From Populus alba (taxonomy: Eukaryota; Streptophyta; Magnoliopsida; Malpighiales; Salicaceae), in contig NC_133296.1 of assembly GCF_005239225.2 (NCBI RefSeq), positions 2,852,001 through 2,916,000 on the forward strand: a DNA stretch of 64,000 bases, read 5' to 3'. Below, piece after piece: positions 1 to 10,433 of the stretch (position 1 is the first letter of the stretch; the number at the start of each line of letters is the position of its first letter). The notes below the pieces were generated by a model. The model was not told where the DNA came from, did not search any database, and worked only from the letters and a program-made list of their open reading frames with translations. The position numbers and the translations under genes are program-made.

Positions 1-31
1 ACATCCCTCGATTGAGTTTAAAGGGGAGATT

Positions 32-376
32 TGTTCAACTTAAACTTAATCTAGAAGGTCAAGGAAGGCAACCACCGCCCAGCCAGCCACTAGCTGTCAC
101 CGACCAACCGCCAGCCCCCAGCTGCCACCGCCTAGCCGCCAGCCGCCAGCCACCTTCACACCTAAAAGTTTGAATTTTCTTGTTTTGAATTTGTGTATAA
201 ATAGGCAGCTAAGCTTATGTTATTTTGTGTGGTGTAGAGAGGAACACTAGATATAGAGAGAGAGGGCGTGTATTAAGATTTTGTGTTATTGTAAACTTTT
301 GTTCTTGAAATAAAACTTTGTGTTTTATCCCTTCTGAGTGTTTTAAAGCCACCACCAGTGGTTTTTCCCACCAACA
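32..376 (+). mobile_element. Ty1/copia-type 3' LTR at left edge (rest of element outside window)
   Basis: The segment begins TGTTCAACTT and ends ACCAACA, so it has the TG...CA ends of an LTR. A purine-rich tract (aaaggggagat, 20-30) sits directly upstream, as expected of a polypurine tract before a 3' LTR. Inside are a TATA box (tataaatag, 196-204) and AATAAA (about 309-314), the usual order of LTR promoter and polyadenylation signals. No primer-binding site follows it, which also favours a 3' LTR. The internal region would lie left of the window. Copia is inferred from the short length and TGTT/AACA ends. Confidence 0.6.
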
Positions 377-512
377 GGTTTCACTCCCTTAAGCTGAATC
401 ACTCTCTTTTTTTTGAAGGCAAATGCATTTTGACAGTTTGCTATTGTAGTCCTGTAATCTAAGCTACACGGAGGATTCTTCAAGAGTTCACTGTGAAGAA
501 CTCTGTGTAGTT

Positions 513-1212
513 GATAGTTTAAGTTTTTGCAGTATGATCAGTGTGGATTCATAGTTTAAGTGCAGATGCATAGGATGTGGAGCAATTCTTGGTATATATA
601 TCTCCTTCTAGCAGCCTCTCATGCTAGTGCTCATGTTTTAGAACATCTTAGGTTGTAGTAGGAGATTATATCTGGACTTGTTTTCTCTATTGATTCTGAT
701 TAGTCAGCGCTGCCAAAATCACTCCTACCATATACATGTTTGTTCATTTCAGCTCAATATTGTTTATTACAAGGGATGAATCAGAATCTTGAAACCCAGG
801 TGTCCTCATTATAGCAAAGAGCCTTTATTTACTTGATTGATAATAATACTGTACTAAAACATATTAATCGTTGAGGGAACAAAATACAAAGCAGAGAAAT
901 AATTTATTACAAACAAAAGTACGAAAGTTGAAAGGAACATAAGTCGAAACAATCAAATACTAATTTATTCATTTCAGCTCAATATTGAATTGAATATTTC
1001 TTTTATTACAAGGGATGAAACAGGATTTTGAAACCCAGGTCTCCTCATTATAGCAAAGAGCCATTACTTAATTTTTTTGATAATAATACTGTACTAAAAC
1101 ATATTAATCGTTGAAGAAACAAAATACAAAGCAGTGAAATAATTTATTACAAACAAAAGTACACAAGTCGAAACAATCACATCCTAATTATAAAAAATCT
1201 TTTGGAAAATTC
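513..1212. other. Duplicated RLK 3'-flanking sequence, no intact gene
   Basis: This stretch is a diverged copy of the sequence downstream of RLK4 (46937-47835). Both contain the run from tcagtgtggattcatag through the gcataggatgtg motif to the kinase stop codon. It lacks an internal 0.3-kb piece present in the other copy. I see no coding sequence of its own. Confidence 0.75.
743..1190. repeat. Local tandem duplication, about 225-bp unit, two copies
   Basis: Two adjacent copies both start ttcatttcagctcaatatt (about 743 and 968) and run through the gaaacccaggt, catattaatcgttga and aatttattacaaacaaaag motifs. The equivalent RLK4 flank (47577-47800) has a single copy, so the duplication is specific to this locus. 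Confidence 0.8.
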
Positions 1213-1331
1213 TCAGCCTGTCACAGTTGTTTGAGGCATCAGATCTTCCAATGTTATTGCGGAGAATGACTTTGGCAGTGGAGGCCATCGAGCTATGAGC
1301 TCCGAAGCTACGTGTCGCATGGTTGGCCTAG
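1213..1331 (-). pseudogene. LRR receptor kinase C-terminal stub
   Basis: Read on the minus strand this encodes only the last ~40 residues of the RLK kinase domain: TMR, the [12 protein letters not shown] block and the terminal [12 protein letters not shown] followed by TGA (1213-1215). These match the ends of RLK1, RLK2 and RLK4 nearly residue for residue. At about 1331 the homology stops, in the middle of a codon run that continues in the intact genes, and the next bases belong to ZDS exon 6. It is therefore the remnant of a whole RLK whose remainder was deleted. Confidence 0.9.
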
Positions 1332-3205
1332 TAGATTGCCCTGAGTCCAGTTGTAAAGGCTCTTGTTGATCCTGATGGTGCATTGAGGGACATAAGGAAT
1401 TTAGATAGTGTAAGAATTATCTCATTTCTCTTTCTTTTGATTAGTTGCCCAGGTCATTTTGTTAATATTATCATTGAAATTACATTTTCTTCTTACAGAT
1501 CAGCTTCTTTGATTGGTTTTTGTCCAAAGGTGGAACACGCATGAGTATCCAAAGAATGTGGGATCCTGTTGCTTATGCCCTTGGGTTTATTGACTGTGAT
1601 AACATCAGTGCTCGGTGCATGCTTACCATATTCTCATTGTTTGCCACCAAGACAGAGGCTTCTTTACTTCGTATGCTCAAGGGTTCTCCAGATGTTTACT
1701 TGAGTGGTCCCATTAGAAAGTATATCGAAGATAAAGGAGGCAGGTACAGTTGTAAATATAGGTTCAAGGTCATTACTTGTAAACTTTTTTTGGGTCTCAC
1801 AATAATTGATACTCTTTATCTGCAAGAGCAGGTTTCATTTGAGTTGGGGATGCAGACAGATAATTTATGATAGATCACCAGATGGAGAAATACATGTCAC
1901 AGGACTTGCCTTGTCGAAGGTAAATGGCTTTTCATTTTCCTTATTTTAAACTTGATCCTCTAGGACATTGATGCTGTGATATTATCATTTACATGTTCAA
2001 ATATCCTATCTTAAACCTGGTTACATTGCTCCAATTTAAGGATCAATAGGGATGCAATGTAATTGCCTCGACATTGTTTTGATGAATATTTCAATAAGCT
2101 ATGGTTCTAAATTAAAGAGGTCTATGGAAAAGGCTTAAAAGTGGAAGACAAATTATTTAATCTGCACCTTTTGATGAATGAATAGGAAATGAATATCCTA
2201 TTCTCTGTCTAACTCCCCAAGCACATGTTTGTGGGTTTGCAATTGGAGAATTGGTGGAGTTATTTTCTTGAGAATGATGCATAGAATTTGGTGCTTATAA
2301 GGTTCAGAAATTAAAATCTTCAGTCTATACTCTACAAAGAATTTGTTAAGTTGAACCTGGCCAAATTAATAGACGGAAGGAAATGGAGTGTGCAAGGATA
2401 TGCCATTGATATGCTATGATAGATGTGTCATTGTGGGTCCTATGGCAGAGTCAGGACCTGTGCATCAAACAATTTCGAAACCAGATTATTTATGTGTATT
2501 TTGAGGTTTCTGTGTGCTATTTTTATCTTCCACCAGTGTTTGTAAGGTCTTCATTTATGAAACATTACGTTCATATCATTGCAGGCTACAGATAGAAAGT
2601 TGTAACAGCCGATGCTTATGTTGCAGGTATACAGTCATATATGCCCTTTCTCTTTCTTCATATCTTGTATCAATTGTGCATTGATGATCTTTTGTCATTC
2701 TATGGTTTGATTTGATGGTAGCTTGTGATGTCCCTGGAATTAAAAGACTACTTCCGTCCCAGTGGAGGGAATCAAAATTCTTTGATAATATTTATGAGCT
2801 AGTGGGAGTACCTGTTGTGACAGTACAACTTGGATACAATGGCTGGGTTACAGAGTTGCAGGATCTAGAACAATCAAGGTGAATTTCTATCTATGCTGAT
2901 GCTCTGATTGTGAAAGCAGGATGCTTTTTTCAATGACCAAGAATATCATCTGCTGTGGTTTTTTTTTGAGACTATACACGGCATTTTTCCGATAAGCCCT
3001 TGCTTCTTTCAATTGGCAGGCAGCTGCGACAAGCTGCTGGCTTAGATAACCTCCTGTACACTCCAGATGCAGATTTTTCTTGTTTTGCTGACCTAGCACT
3101 CACTTCTCCAGAAGATTACTACATTGAAGGACAAGGTTCATTGCTCCAGTAAGAAAACAAATATCACTACTCCAGTTTATTGCTGTTAGTTTCTGCTTTA
3201 TAAGG

Positions 3206-3628
3206 TGAAAGTGTTTGAATTAAAAACAGTGAAACAGCAAACAAGATTTCCAGAATTTAATCTGAACAGTAGCTGTTGTTTACTGTTTTATTAGCAAGAA
3301 ATCTGACGAAAGTAATTCTTGTAGTTGCTGGAGTTTGGGATGATAGAAGTGTGTATGAAGTAACAAGAGAATAGAAGAAAGAAAATATTAATGCTGCAGA
3401 ACTTTATTAAGAATGAATAGAAATAGAATTGCTTAATGTTGACAGCAATCTAGTACATATTTATAGAATCAAATAACAACTGAAATAGCTAAAATAAAGC
3501 CATGATCTGTTAACAAACTAACAGATTTAACAACTTCCTAAAGACTAGGACAAGCTATTATTATTGCAGGAAAATATAAACTGAAAAACAGAATCGTTGA
3601 CTGCAGCTTCTTGAAGCAAACTTCAACA
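3206..3628 (-). repeat. Copia-1 3' LTR (element orientation)
   Basis: 423 bp. On the plus strand it begins TGAAAGTGTTTG and ends GCAAACTTCAACA. It is abutted internally by a pyrimidine run (3629-3642), which is the polypurine tract of the minus-strand element. Confidence 0.95.
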
Positions 3629-3640
3629 CTCCTCCTTGCT

Positions 3641-6600
3641 TTAAGAAATGCAAACTCCTAACATTTTCCTTAGATACTCAAACCTACTTACTGGAAGTGG
3701 TTTTGTAAATAAGTCAGCAAGTTGATCTTCAGACTTGCAATAAATTAACTTAATATCACCATTTTTCTGCACTTCCCGTAAAAAATAAAGCTTGATGTTG
3801 AAGTGCTTTGTCTTTCCATGAAATACTGGATTATGAGAGATTGCAATAGCAGCTTGATTGTCTACTGAAATCTCTGTTGGTTCTCTTTCCTCCATTGACA
3901 AATCACTTAAGATTTTTTTAAGCCATAGAGCCTGGTTTACAGCTGCTGTGGCTGCAATAAATTCTGCTTCAGCTGTGGATTGTGCTACAATCTCCTGCTT
4001 CTTTGAACACCAAGAAAAAACTCCAGAACCGAGATTAAAACAGTATCCTGAAGTGCTTCTCATATCATCAAGGGAACCAGCCCAGTCACTATCTGAAAAA
4101 CCATACAACTTGAAGCTTTGACACTTCTGAAATTTGACCCCGTAGCTGATAGTCCCTTTAACATACCTCAATATTCTCTTTGCTGCTCTTAAATGTAATT
4201 CACTAGCACCAAGCATAAAACGTGATAAGAGACTTACAGCAAATAGAATATCAGGCCTTGTTGTTGTAAGATACATTAAGCATCCAATCATGCTTCTAAA
4301 GTGTCCTTCATCAACTTTATCTGCCCCATCATTCTTGCTTAGCTTTTCCTTTTGGTTCATTGGTGTGCTGGTTGCTTTACATTCTTCCATTTGAAATTTC
4401 TTCAATATTTCCTTTGCATATTTCTTCTGGCAGATGAAGACTTCATTCTGACTTTGCTTGACCTCCATTCCAAGAAAATAAGTCATAAGACCAAGATCGG
4501 TCATTTCAAACACATTCATCATTTCTTGTTTGAATTCTTCAACCAGCAATTCATTACTTCCTGTCACCAAAAGGTCATCAACATAAAGAGACATTATAAG
4601 AACATCATTGTCCTTCAGTTTGACATACAGAGTGGCCTCAGATAAGCTTTTTACAAAGCCTAAATTTAGCAAATGCTCATCAATCCGGCTGTACCAAGCT
4701 CTAGGAGCTTGCTTCAGCCCATAGAGAGCTTTTTGCAAAAGGTAGACCTTATCCTCTGCTCCTTGAATCACAAATCCATCCGGCTGCTCCACATATATTT
4801 CTTCTTGTAAAACTCCATTTAAGAAGGCTGATTTTACATCTAACTGAAACACTTTCCAGCCCTTTTGTGCTGAGATTGCTAGCAGCAATCTGATTGTGTC
4901 CAGTCTAGCAACAGGTGCAAATGTGTCAGAATAATCAACACCAAAAATCTGAGCATACCCTTTAACAACAAGCCTGGCCTTGTGTTTGTTGATGGAGTTA
5001 TCTGCATTCAGCTTTGTTCGATATATCCACTTCACTCCAATAACTTTTCTGCCTTCAGGTTTGTCAACTAATGTCCAGGTATTGTTTTTCTGAATCATTG
5101 ACAATTCCTCCTCCATGGCCTTCTTCCATTTGCTGTCTTTAAGTGCCTCTTCATATCCAGCAGGTTCATAAAATGCAATGTTGCATCTTTGATAGATGTC
5201 TGATAGCAGCCTTGTGCCTCTAACTGGAGGATCATCTTCAAGTTCATTCTGCCATTGAGGAGCTATTTGATCTTCAGAAGGAGTGCTTTGCTGAAGATTC
5301 TTCCAGTCCCATTGCTCATCTTCATTGAAGTGAACATCCCTTGTAATTGATATCTTCTTTGTTTGTGGATGATACACTTTGTATGCTTTGGAGACTAAGC
5401 TGTATCCCACAAATATGCCTGGAAGTGCTTTCTTATCAAGCTTGTCACGCTTGACCTGAGGAATATGGACAAAACACACACTGCCAAATACTTTAAGAAA
5501 GTTCAGTGAAGGTTTATATCCATACCAGACTTCAAATGGTGTTCTTTCATTCAAAAACTTGGCTGGAAGTCTGTTTTGAAGAAAGACTGTTGTATTTGCT
5601 GCCTCTGCCCAGAATTCTTTCGGCAACTCCTTGTCATGCAACATACACCTAGCCATCTCCATCACATATCTATTTCTCCTTTCACTAACCCCATTTTGCT
5701 CTGGAGTGTAGGGAGCAGTGAGCTGATGTACAATTCCAGCTTCTTCACAGAATAGATTAAATGTTGCTGAAGTATACTCCTTCCCATTATCTGATCTTAT
5801 ACTTTGAATCTTGCAGCCACTCTGATTTTCCACCATCTTCTTGAATTTCCAGAAAACTCCAGCAACCTCTGACTTGAACTTTAAGAAGAAAATCCAGCAC
5901 ATCCTTGAAAAATCATCAATGAACACAATGTGGTAGAGACTACCTTTCAGTGATGGTGTTCTTTGAGGTCCTGCTACATCTGTATGAATGAGTTGCAGCT
6001 TTTGAGATGCCTTCCAAGAAGATTTAGGAAAAGGCAGCCTCCTTTGTTTGCCAAATTGACAAGCATGACAATTCAGCATTTGATCAGAAAGAGCAGGTAA
6101 TCCTCTTATCACTTCATTCTTCTTCATTGTCAGCATTCGCTAGAGATGACAATGCCCAAGTCTCTTGTGCCAAGTTTCAGTAATGCTTGTATTTGTGGAA
6201 TAGGCTGTATGCTCTTCCTCGGTTGGAAAAAATGAAAAGCTTTTCCCTTTCATTTTGACTTGTAAAATTTTCTGGCCAGCAGCATCATATATGAGGCAGC
6301 AATGATGTTCAAATGTAACTTTGAATCCCTTTTCTATTAGCTGACCCACACTCAGCAAATTTTGATCAATATCAGGTACGTAAAGAACATCTGAAATAGA
6401 TTTTGTACCTGAGTTTGTTGTAATTGAAATGGTTCCTTTTCCCTTTGCTGAAATATAGTCACCATTTCCTATTCGAACCTTTGTGATTTCAGTGGACTGC
6501 AAGTCTTTGAAAAGGGTTCTGTCATAAGTCATGTGGTTTGTACAACCACTGTCGATCAGCCAACATTCTGAGGAGCTCTTGGTTGAAAAACAGGTTGCCA

Positions 6601-7552
6601 CAAAAATCTGATCTTCATCATCATTCTCAGCAATTTGAGCATCTGCTTCCCTCACCTGAAATTTGTTCTTGCATATAACAGCCTCATGTCCAAGCTGATT
6701 GCACTTGTTACATTTTGCATCAGGCCTTTTCCAGCATTTGAATGGTGGATGACCTGTTCTTCCACAAAACTTACAAGGTGGATAGCCTCTATTTGAGTTT
6801 CTTCCTTTGCCTTGATTTCTGGTGCTAGCAGTGGCTTCATTGATTGAAGCCTGAAATTTCTTAATGAATTTCCTTTTGTCCTTGCCGTGGTCTTGATGCT
6901 TGGCTGGTAATGCTCCTTCAGTAATCTGATCTTGCCTCATAAGCCTCCTTTGCTCTTGAGCTTGTAAGGCATTCAATAATTCTGCCAAGGTGATCTTGCA
7001 CAGATCCTTGGTATTCTCCAAGGTGGTTATGGATGCTTCATATTTCTCAGGTACAGTTACTAGGATTTTCTCTACAATTCTGAAGTCAGAGAAACTTGTA
7101 CCTAGCAATCTTACCTTGTTGACAATTCCAAGCAATTTATCTGAGTACTCTTTTATGGACTCGGAATCCTTCATCCTCTGCAGTTCAAATTCTCTTATCA
7201 AGTTGAGACTTTGCATGCCACGAATTCTTTCATCTCCTGCGTATTCTTTCTTCAAGTAATCCCAAACATCCTTTGCTGATTGAAGTGACATAATTCTGGT
7301 GAAAATGGTTGTGGAAACAGCAGCAAATAGACATGCTTTTGCTTTTGATTTCCTTGTTTTTCTCTCTTTGTGGTTTTTGATCTGAGCAACTGTTGGATTA
7401 TTAGGCAGAGGTTGCACTTCATAATCTTCCTCAACAGCTTCCCACAGATCCATAGCCTCCAGATAGGTCTCCATCTTTACTGCCCACAGTTGATAGTTTT
7501 CTCCATCAAAGATAGGAGAAGACATGTGAGAAAAACTTGTTCCAACCTCCAT
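3641..7552 (-). pseudogene. Copia gag-pol polyprotein with one in-frame stop
   Basis: Two adjacent open stretches in the same frame (6140-7552 and 3641-6136) form one gag-pol region broken only by a TAG at 6140-6142. The likely start is the methionine at 7552. Gag has a UBN2-type N-terminus (FDGENYQLW) and two CCHC knuckles (CKFCGRTGHPPFKC and CNKCNQLGHEAVIC). The protease motif is DSGCTNHM. The stop falls just after the GAG-preintegrase motif WHKRLGH. Downstream are the integrase zinc-finger remnant (CHACQFGK) and integrase core (HTDVAGP, FIDDFSR), the copia RT motif YVDDLL, and RNase H (STAEAEFIAA, LADLFTKPLP). The frame is otherwise open, so the lesion is a single nonsense change. Without readthrough, pol would not be made. 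Confidence 0.95.
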
Positions 7553-7574
7553 TACAGGTCCCTTCAAGAAGATA

Positions 7575-7586
7575 GCTCTGATACCA
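7575..7586 (-). other. Copia-1 primer-binding site (initiator tRNA-Met type)
   Basis: On the minus strand TGGTATCAGAGC lies two bases after the 5' LTR. This is the usual plant copia primer site, complementary to the 3' end of initiator tRNA-Met. Confidence 0.92.
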
Positions 7587-7588
7587 AA

Positions 7589-8011
7589 TGAAAGTGTTTG
7601 AATTAAAAACAGTGAAACAGCAAACAAGATTTCCAGAATTTAATCTGAACAGTAGCTGTTGTTTACTGTTTTATTAGCAAGAAATCTGACGAAAGTAATT
7701 CTTGTAGTTGCTGGAGTTTGGGATGATAGAAGTGTGTATGAAGTAACAAGAGAATAGAAGAAAGAAAATATTAATGCTGCAGAACTTTATTAAGAATGAA
7801 TAGAAATAGAATTGCTTAATGTTGACAGCAATCTAGTACATATTTATAGAATCAAATAACAACTGAAATAGCTAAAATAAAGCCATGATCTGTTAACAAA
7901 CTAACAGATTTAACAACTTCCTAAAGACTAGGACAAGCTATTATTATTGCAGGAAAATATAAACTGAAAAACAGAATCGTTGACTGCAGCTTCTTGAAGC
8001 AAACTTCAACA
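7589..8011 (-). repeat. Copia-1 5' LTR (element orientation)
   Basis: 423 bp, with no visible difference from the LTR at 3206-3628. It is followed by the TAAGG target duplication and resumption of psi-ZDS intron 11. Confidence 0.95.
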
Positions 8012-8198
8012 TAAGGGAATGGCAATCTACCATATCCCTAGAGGTATCTTTTATTTTTCCACCCTTATCTGTTGTATTCACAAATATTATTATATGTTTC
8101 AGATGTGTTCTGACACCGGGAGATCCTTACATGCCCTTGACAAATGATAAAATCATAGAGAGAGTTTCAAAGCAGGTTTGTAGCATTTAAACATTATC

Positions 8199-9936
8199 CA
8201 AGATAAGCCGTAGCTTGATATGGCTGTTGTGAGGTTGAAGGCGAGGAAGAGTGGATAGGATACAATCCATTACTGCATAACCCTTTGTACAGGATCCTCC
8301 CTGTGGCTTTGTCCTGAATCCAAAAACAAAGAGCATCAAAGATGAGCCGACAGTTATTATCAAGACAAAGACGATGTACTGATAACAGATTCTGAGTAAT
8401 TTGAGGAACACAAAGTACAGAATGCAATTTGATTGGAGAAATTGATGAATGAAGAGTAGAATGACCAATGTGGGATACGGTCAAACCTTCACCATTAGCA
8501 GTATGAATTGTTTCAGTGGATGGATATGGGGAGGCCAATGATAGATTAGCCAAATCAGCCGTCATATGATTCGTGGCACCAGAATCGGTGAGCCACACTT
8601 GAGAAGATCCTGAAGAACAGGATGATGGAGAGGCAGAGTGAATCACTGTGTGCATAGCTTGCATTGGAGATTGCTGGACTTCCCTGTTCTGTGAAGATGA
8701 AGCCTGATATGGAGTATATTGCTGCATAGCTTGCATTGGGGATTGTTGGACTTCCCTGTTCTATGAAGGGGAAGCCTGATATGGAGTATACTGCAGAGGT
8801 TGGGGTTGCATAGAAAAAGATGACTGTAGGGAATATGAAGCCATGTAGTTTGGACCCTTATCATTGTAGAAGCAATACCAGGAGGGGTGATTGCTTCTAC
8901 CACAAATATTGCATCTGGTTCTCTTAGGAGGAGAAGCCCCACAGAAAGGAGCAGTATGTCCCTCAGAGTTGCATAGCTGACAAATTGGAACCATGAGTGC
9001 AGAAGGATGTCGAAATGGCTGAGCAGGGGATTGACCAAGAACTCCAGAATTTGAGTTGGGAAACATAGGTGCCATGGAGGAAAAACCTGGTTTAGGACCA
9101 AAGAATCGAGAGCCCTGAGGAAATCGACCTTTACTCCTGTTCCTGTTTCCATTATATGACTGAAACTGTCTAGTGTGCACCTGAGATTGCCCATGATTTG
9201 GAGAGAAACTCCCTTGTGTGTATGTATCACCGGTACTAGCAACCATAGCTGACAGAAATGGTGAATTAACTGAAGTGTCAATGATTATTTCCTCTGCAAG
9301 CAATTGTGAGCGAAAGTCTTTCAACGAGATCACACTTTCCCTTCCCCATATAACACATCTAAAGGTATTATACTCAGCAGGTAAGTCATTCAAGGCAAGA
9401 ATCACAATGTCTTCATCTGCAAAATATACCCCAGCAGCAGACAAGTAGTCCCTAGCCTCTTTAATCCGATGAAGATACTGTGCAACTGAATCTGAACCTT
9501 TTTTAATGGTTTGCAAATTGGATTTCATCTGAAAAATACTAGTCCTAGATACAGTGGAAAATTGTTCCTTTAATCTAATCCACAATTCTTTAGAGCTAGT
9601 GCTACCAATTGCACAGGACACAGCAATCGGTGATAAGGTTGCAGTAATCAATTGCATAATTGCTCTATCATCCATTTTCCATACTATGTATTCATCAGTT
9701 TGAGAAGAAGAAGAGGTGATACCAGATTCAGCCGAGATTGAACAATGTTGAGGTGGACAGGGGAGCAAACCATCAACATACCCCATAATTCCATTACTTT
9801 CAAGTAAAAGTTGCATCTGGAAGTTCCAATTGAGGTAATTTGATTCATCCAGTTTGACATTGACTGATGTAGGAATGGAGGTAATGAGAGCTGTAATTGG
9901 AGATTGGAGCAACTGGAGTTGCGAAGCAGTCACCAT
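8199..9936 (-). pseudogene. Copia gag-protease fragment with an in-frame stop
   Basis: A gag of UBN2 type starts at 9936 (MVTASQLQLL) and carries the motif LDESNYLNW. It has two CCHC knuckles (CQLCNSEGHTAPFC and CNICGRSNHPSWYC) and then a protease motif DSGATNHM in the same frame. An in-frame TAG at 8761-8763 separates gag from protease. Around this stop a 72-bp unit (24 codons) is repeated twice in tandem (about 8652-8795). The frame then runs into host intron at 8199. The piece is dead as an autonomous unit. Confidence 0.92.
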
Positions 9937-10169
9937 TAGGATTTCAAGTTTAATCCGTGAATGAGACAATATATCAAACACTTACTGTGCAAGTTGTAGA
10001 AAGAAAGATGAAGATCACAGCAGAGCAATATGACTGAAACACTCTGTGAGTTGTACAAGAGCAATATGTACTCCAAATATGAAGAACACTCTGTGAGTGC
10101 AGAGAAAATAACAGAAAAAATGCGGAAGCAACAAAGGATCAAGAAATTTTCATGCGTGAGCAATAACTA

Positions 10170-10181
10170 GCTCTGATATCA
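10170..10181 (-). other. Copia-2 primer-binding site
   Basis: The minus strand reads TGATATCAGAGC immediately after the LTR, one mismatch from the standard initiator tRNA-Met primer site. Confidence 0.85.
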
Positions 10182-10433
10182 TGTTAATCTTTGACAATTG
10201 ATTAAAATAATTCTGTAGAAAGGAAGAAAGAAAGAATAACAGAGAGAAGAGCAGAGGAGTATATTGTTCATAAGAGTTCTTATTTCATAATGCCGAATAC
10301 AACATGATAGTTGAGTTTTTATATATCTGTTGATAACAGACTTAACAAACTATTGTTATATAACTAACTATCTATTATATTGAGATCGTGACAAGTGTCA
10401 CGATCTTAAGCAATGCTTTAATATACTCTAACA
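10182..10433 (-). repeat. Copia-2 5' LTR
   Basis: On the minus strand it begins TGTTAGAGTATATTAAAG and ends AAGATTAACA, giving TG...CA ends in about 252 bp. It directly adjoins the primer site. The partner LTR is missing. Confidence 0.88.

Larger units (their letters stand above)
3206..8011 (-). mobile_element. Ty1/copia retrotransposon, full length, inserted in psi-ZDS intron 11
   Basis: The element is bounded by 423-bp direct LTRs (3206-3628 and 7589-8011) that look identical by eye. It is flanked by the 5-bp target duplication TAAGG (3201-3205 and 8012-8016). Removing it restores the intron sequence seen in the intact ZDS. On the minus strand the order is 5' LTR, PBS, gag, protease, integrase, reverse transcriptase, RNase H, polypurine tract, 3' LTR; integrase before RT defines the copia order. 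Identical LTRs imply a very recent insertion. Confidence 0.97.
8199..10433 (-). mobile_element. Ty1/copia retrotransposon, 3'-truncated, in psi-ZDS intron 12
   Basis: Only the 5' LTR (10182-10433), primer site, gag, protease and the start of the pre-integrase region remain. Integrase, RT, RNase H and the 3' LTR are missing. Relative to the intact ZDS intron, about 20 bp of host sequence between acattatc (ends 8198) and ctatctatgg (from 10434) is also gone, so one deletion probably removed the 3' half of the element together with adjacent intron. No target duplication can be seen. It belongs to a different copia family from the element at 3206-8011. Confidence 0.9.

Noticed and set aside
8643..9281. 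212-codon minus-strand frame overlapping the copia-2 gag
   Set aside because: It overlaps the gag frame with CCHC knuckles and protease motif, and its sequence is low-complexity His/Leu/Arg.
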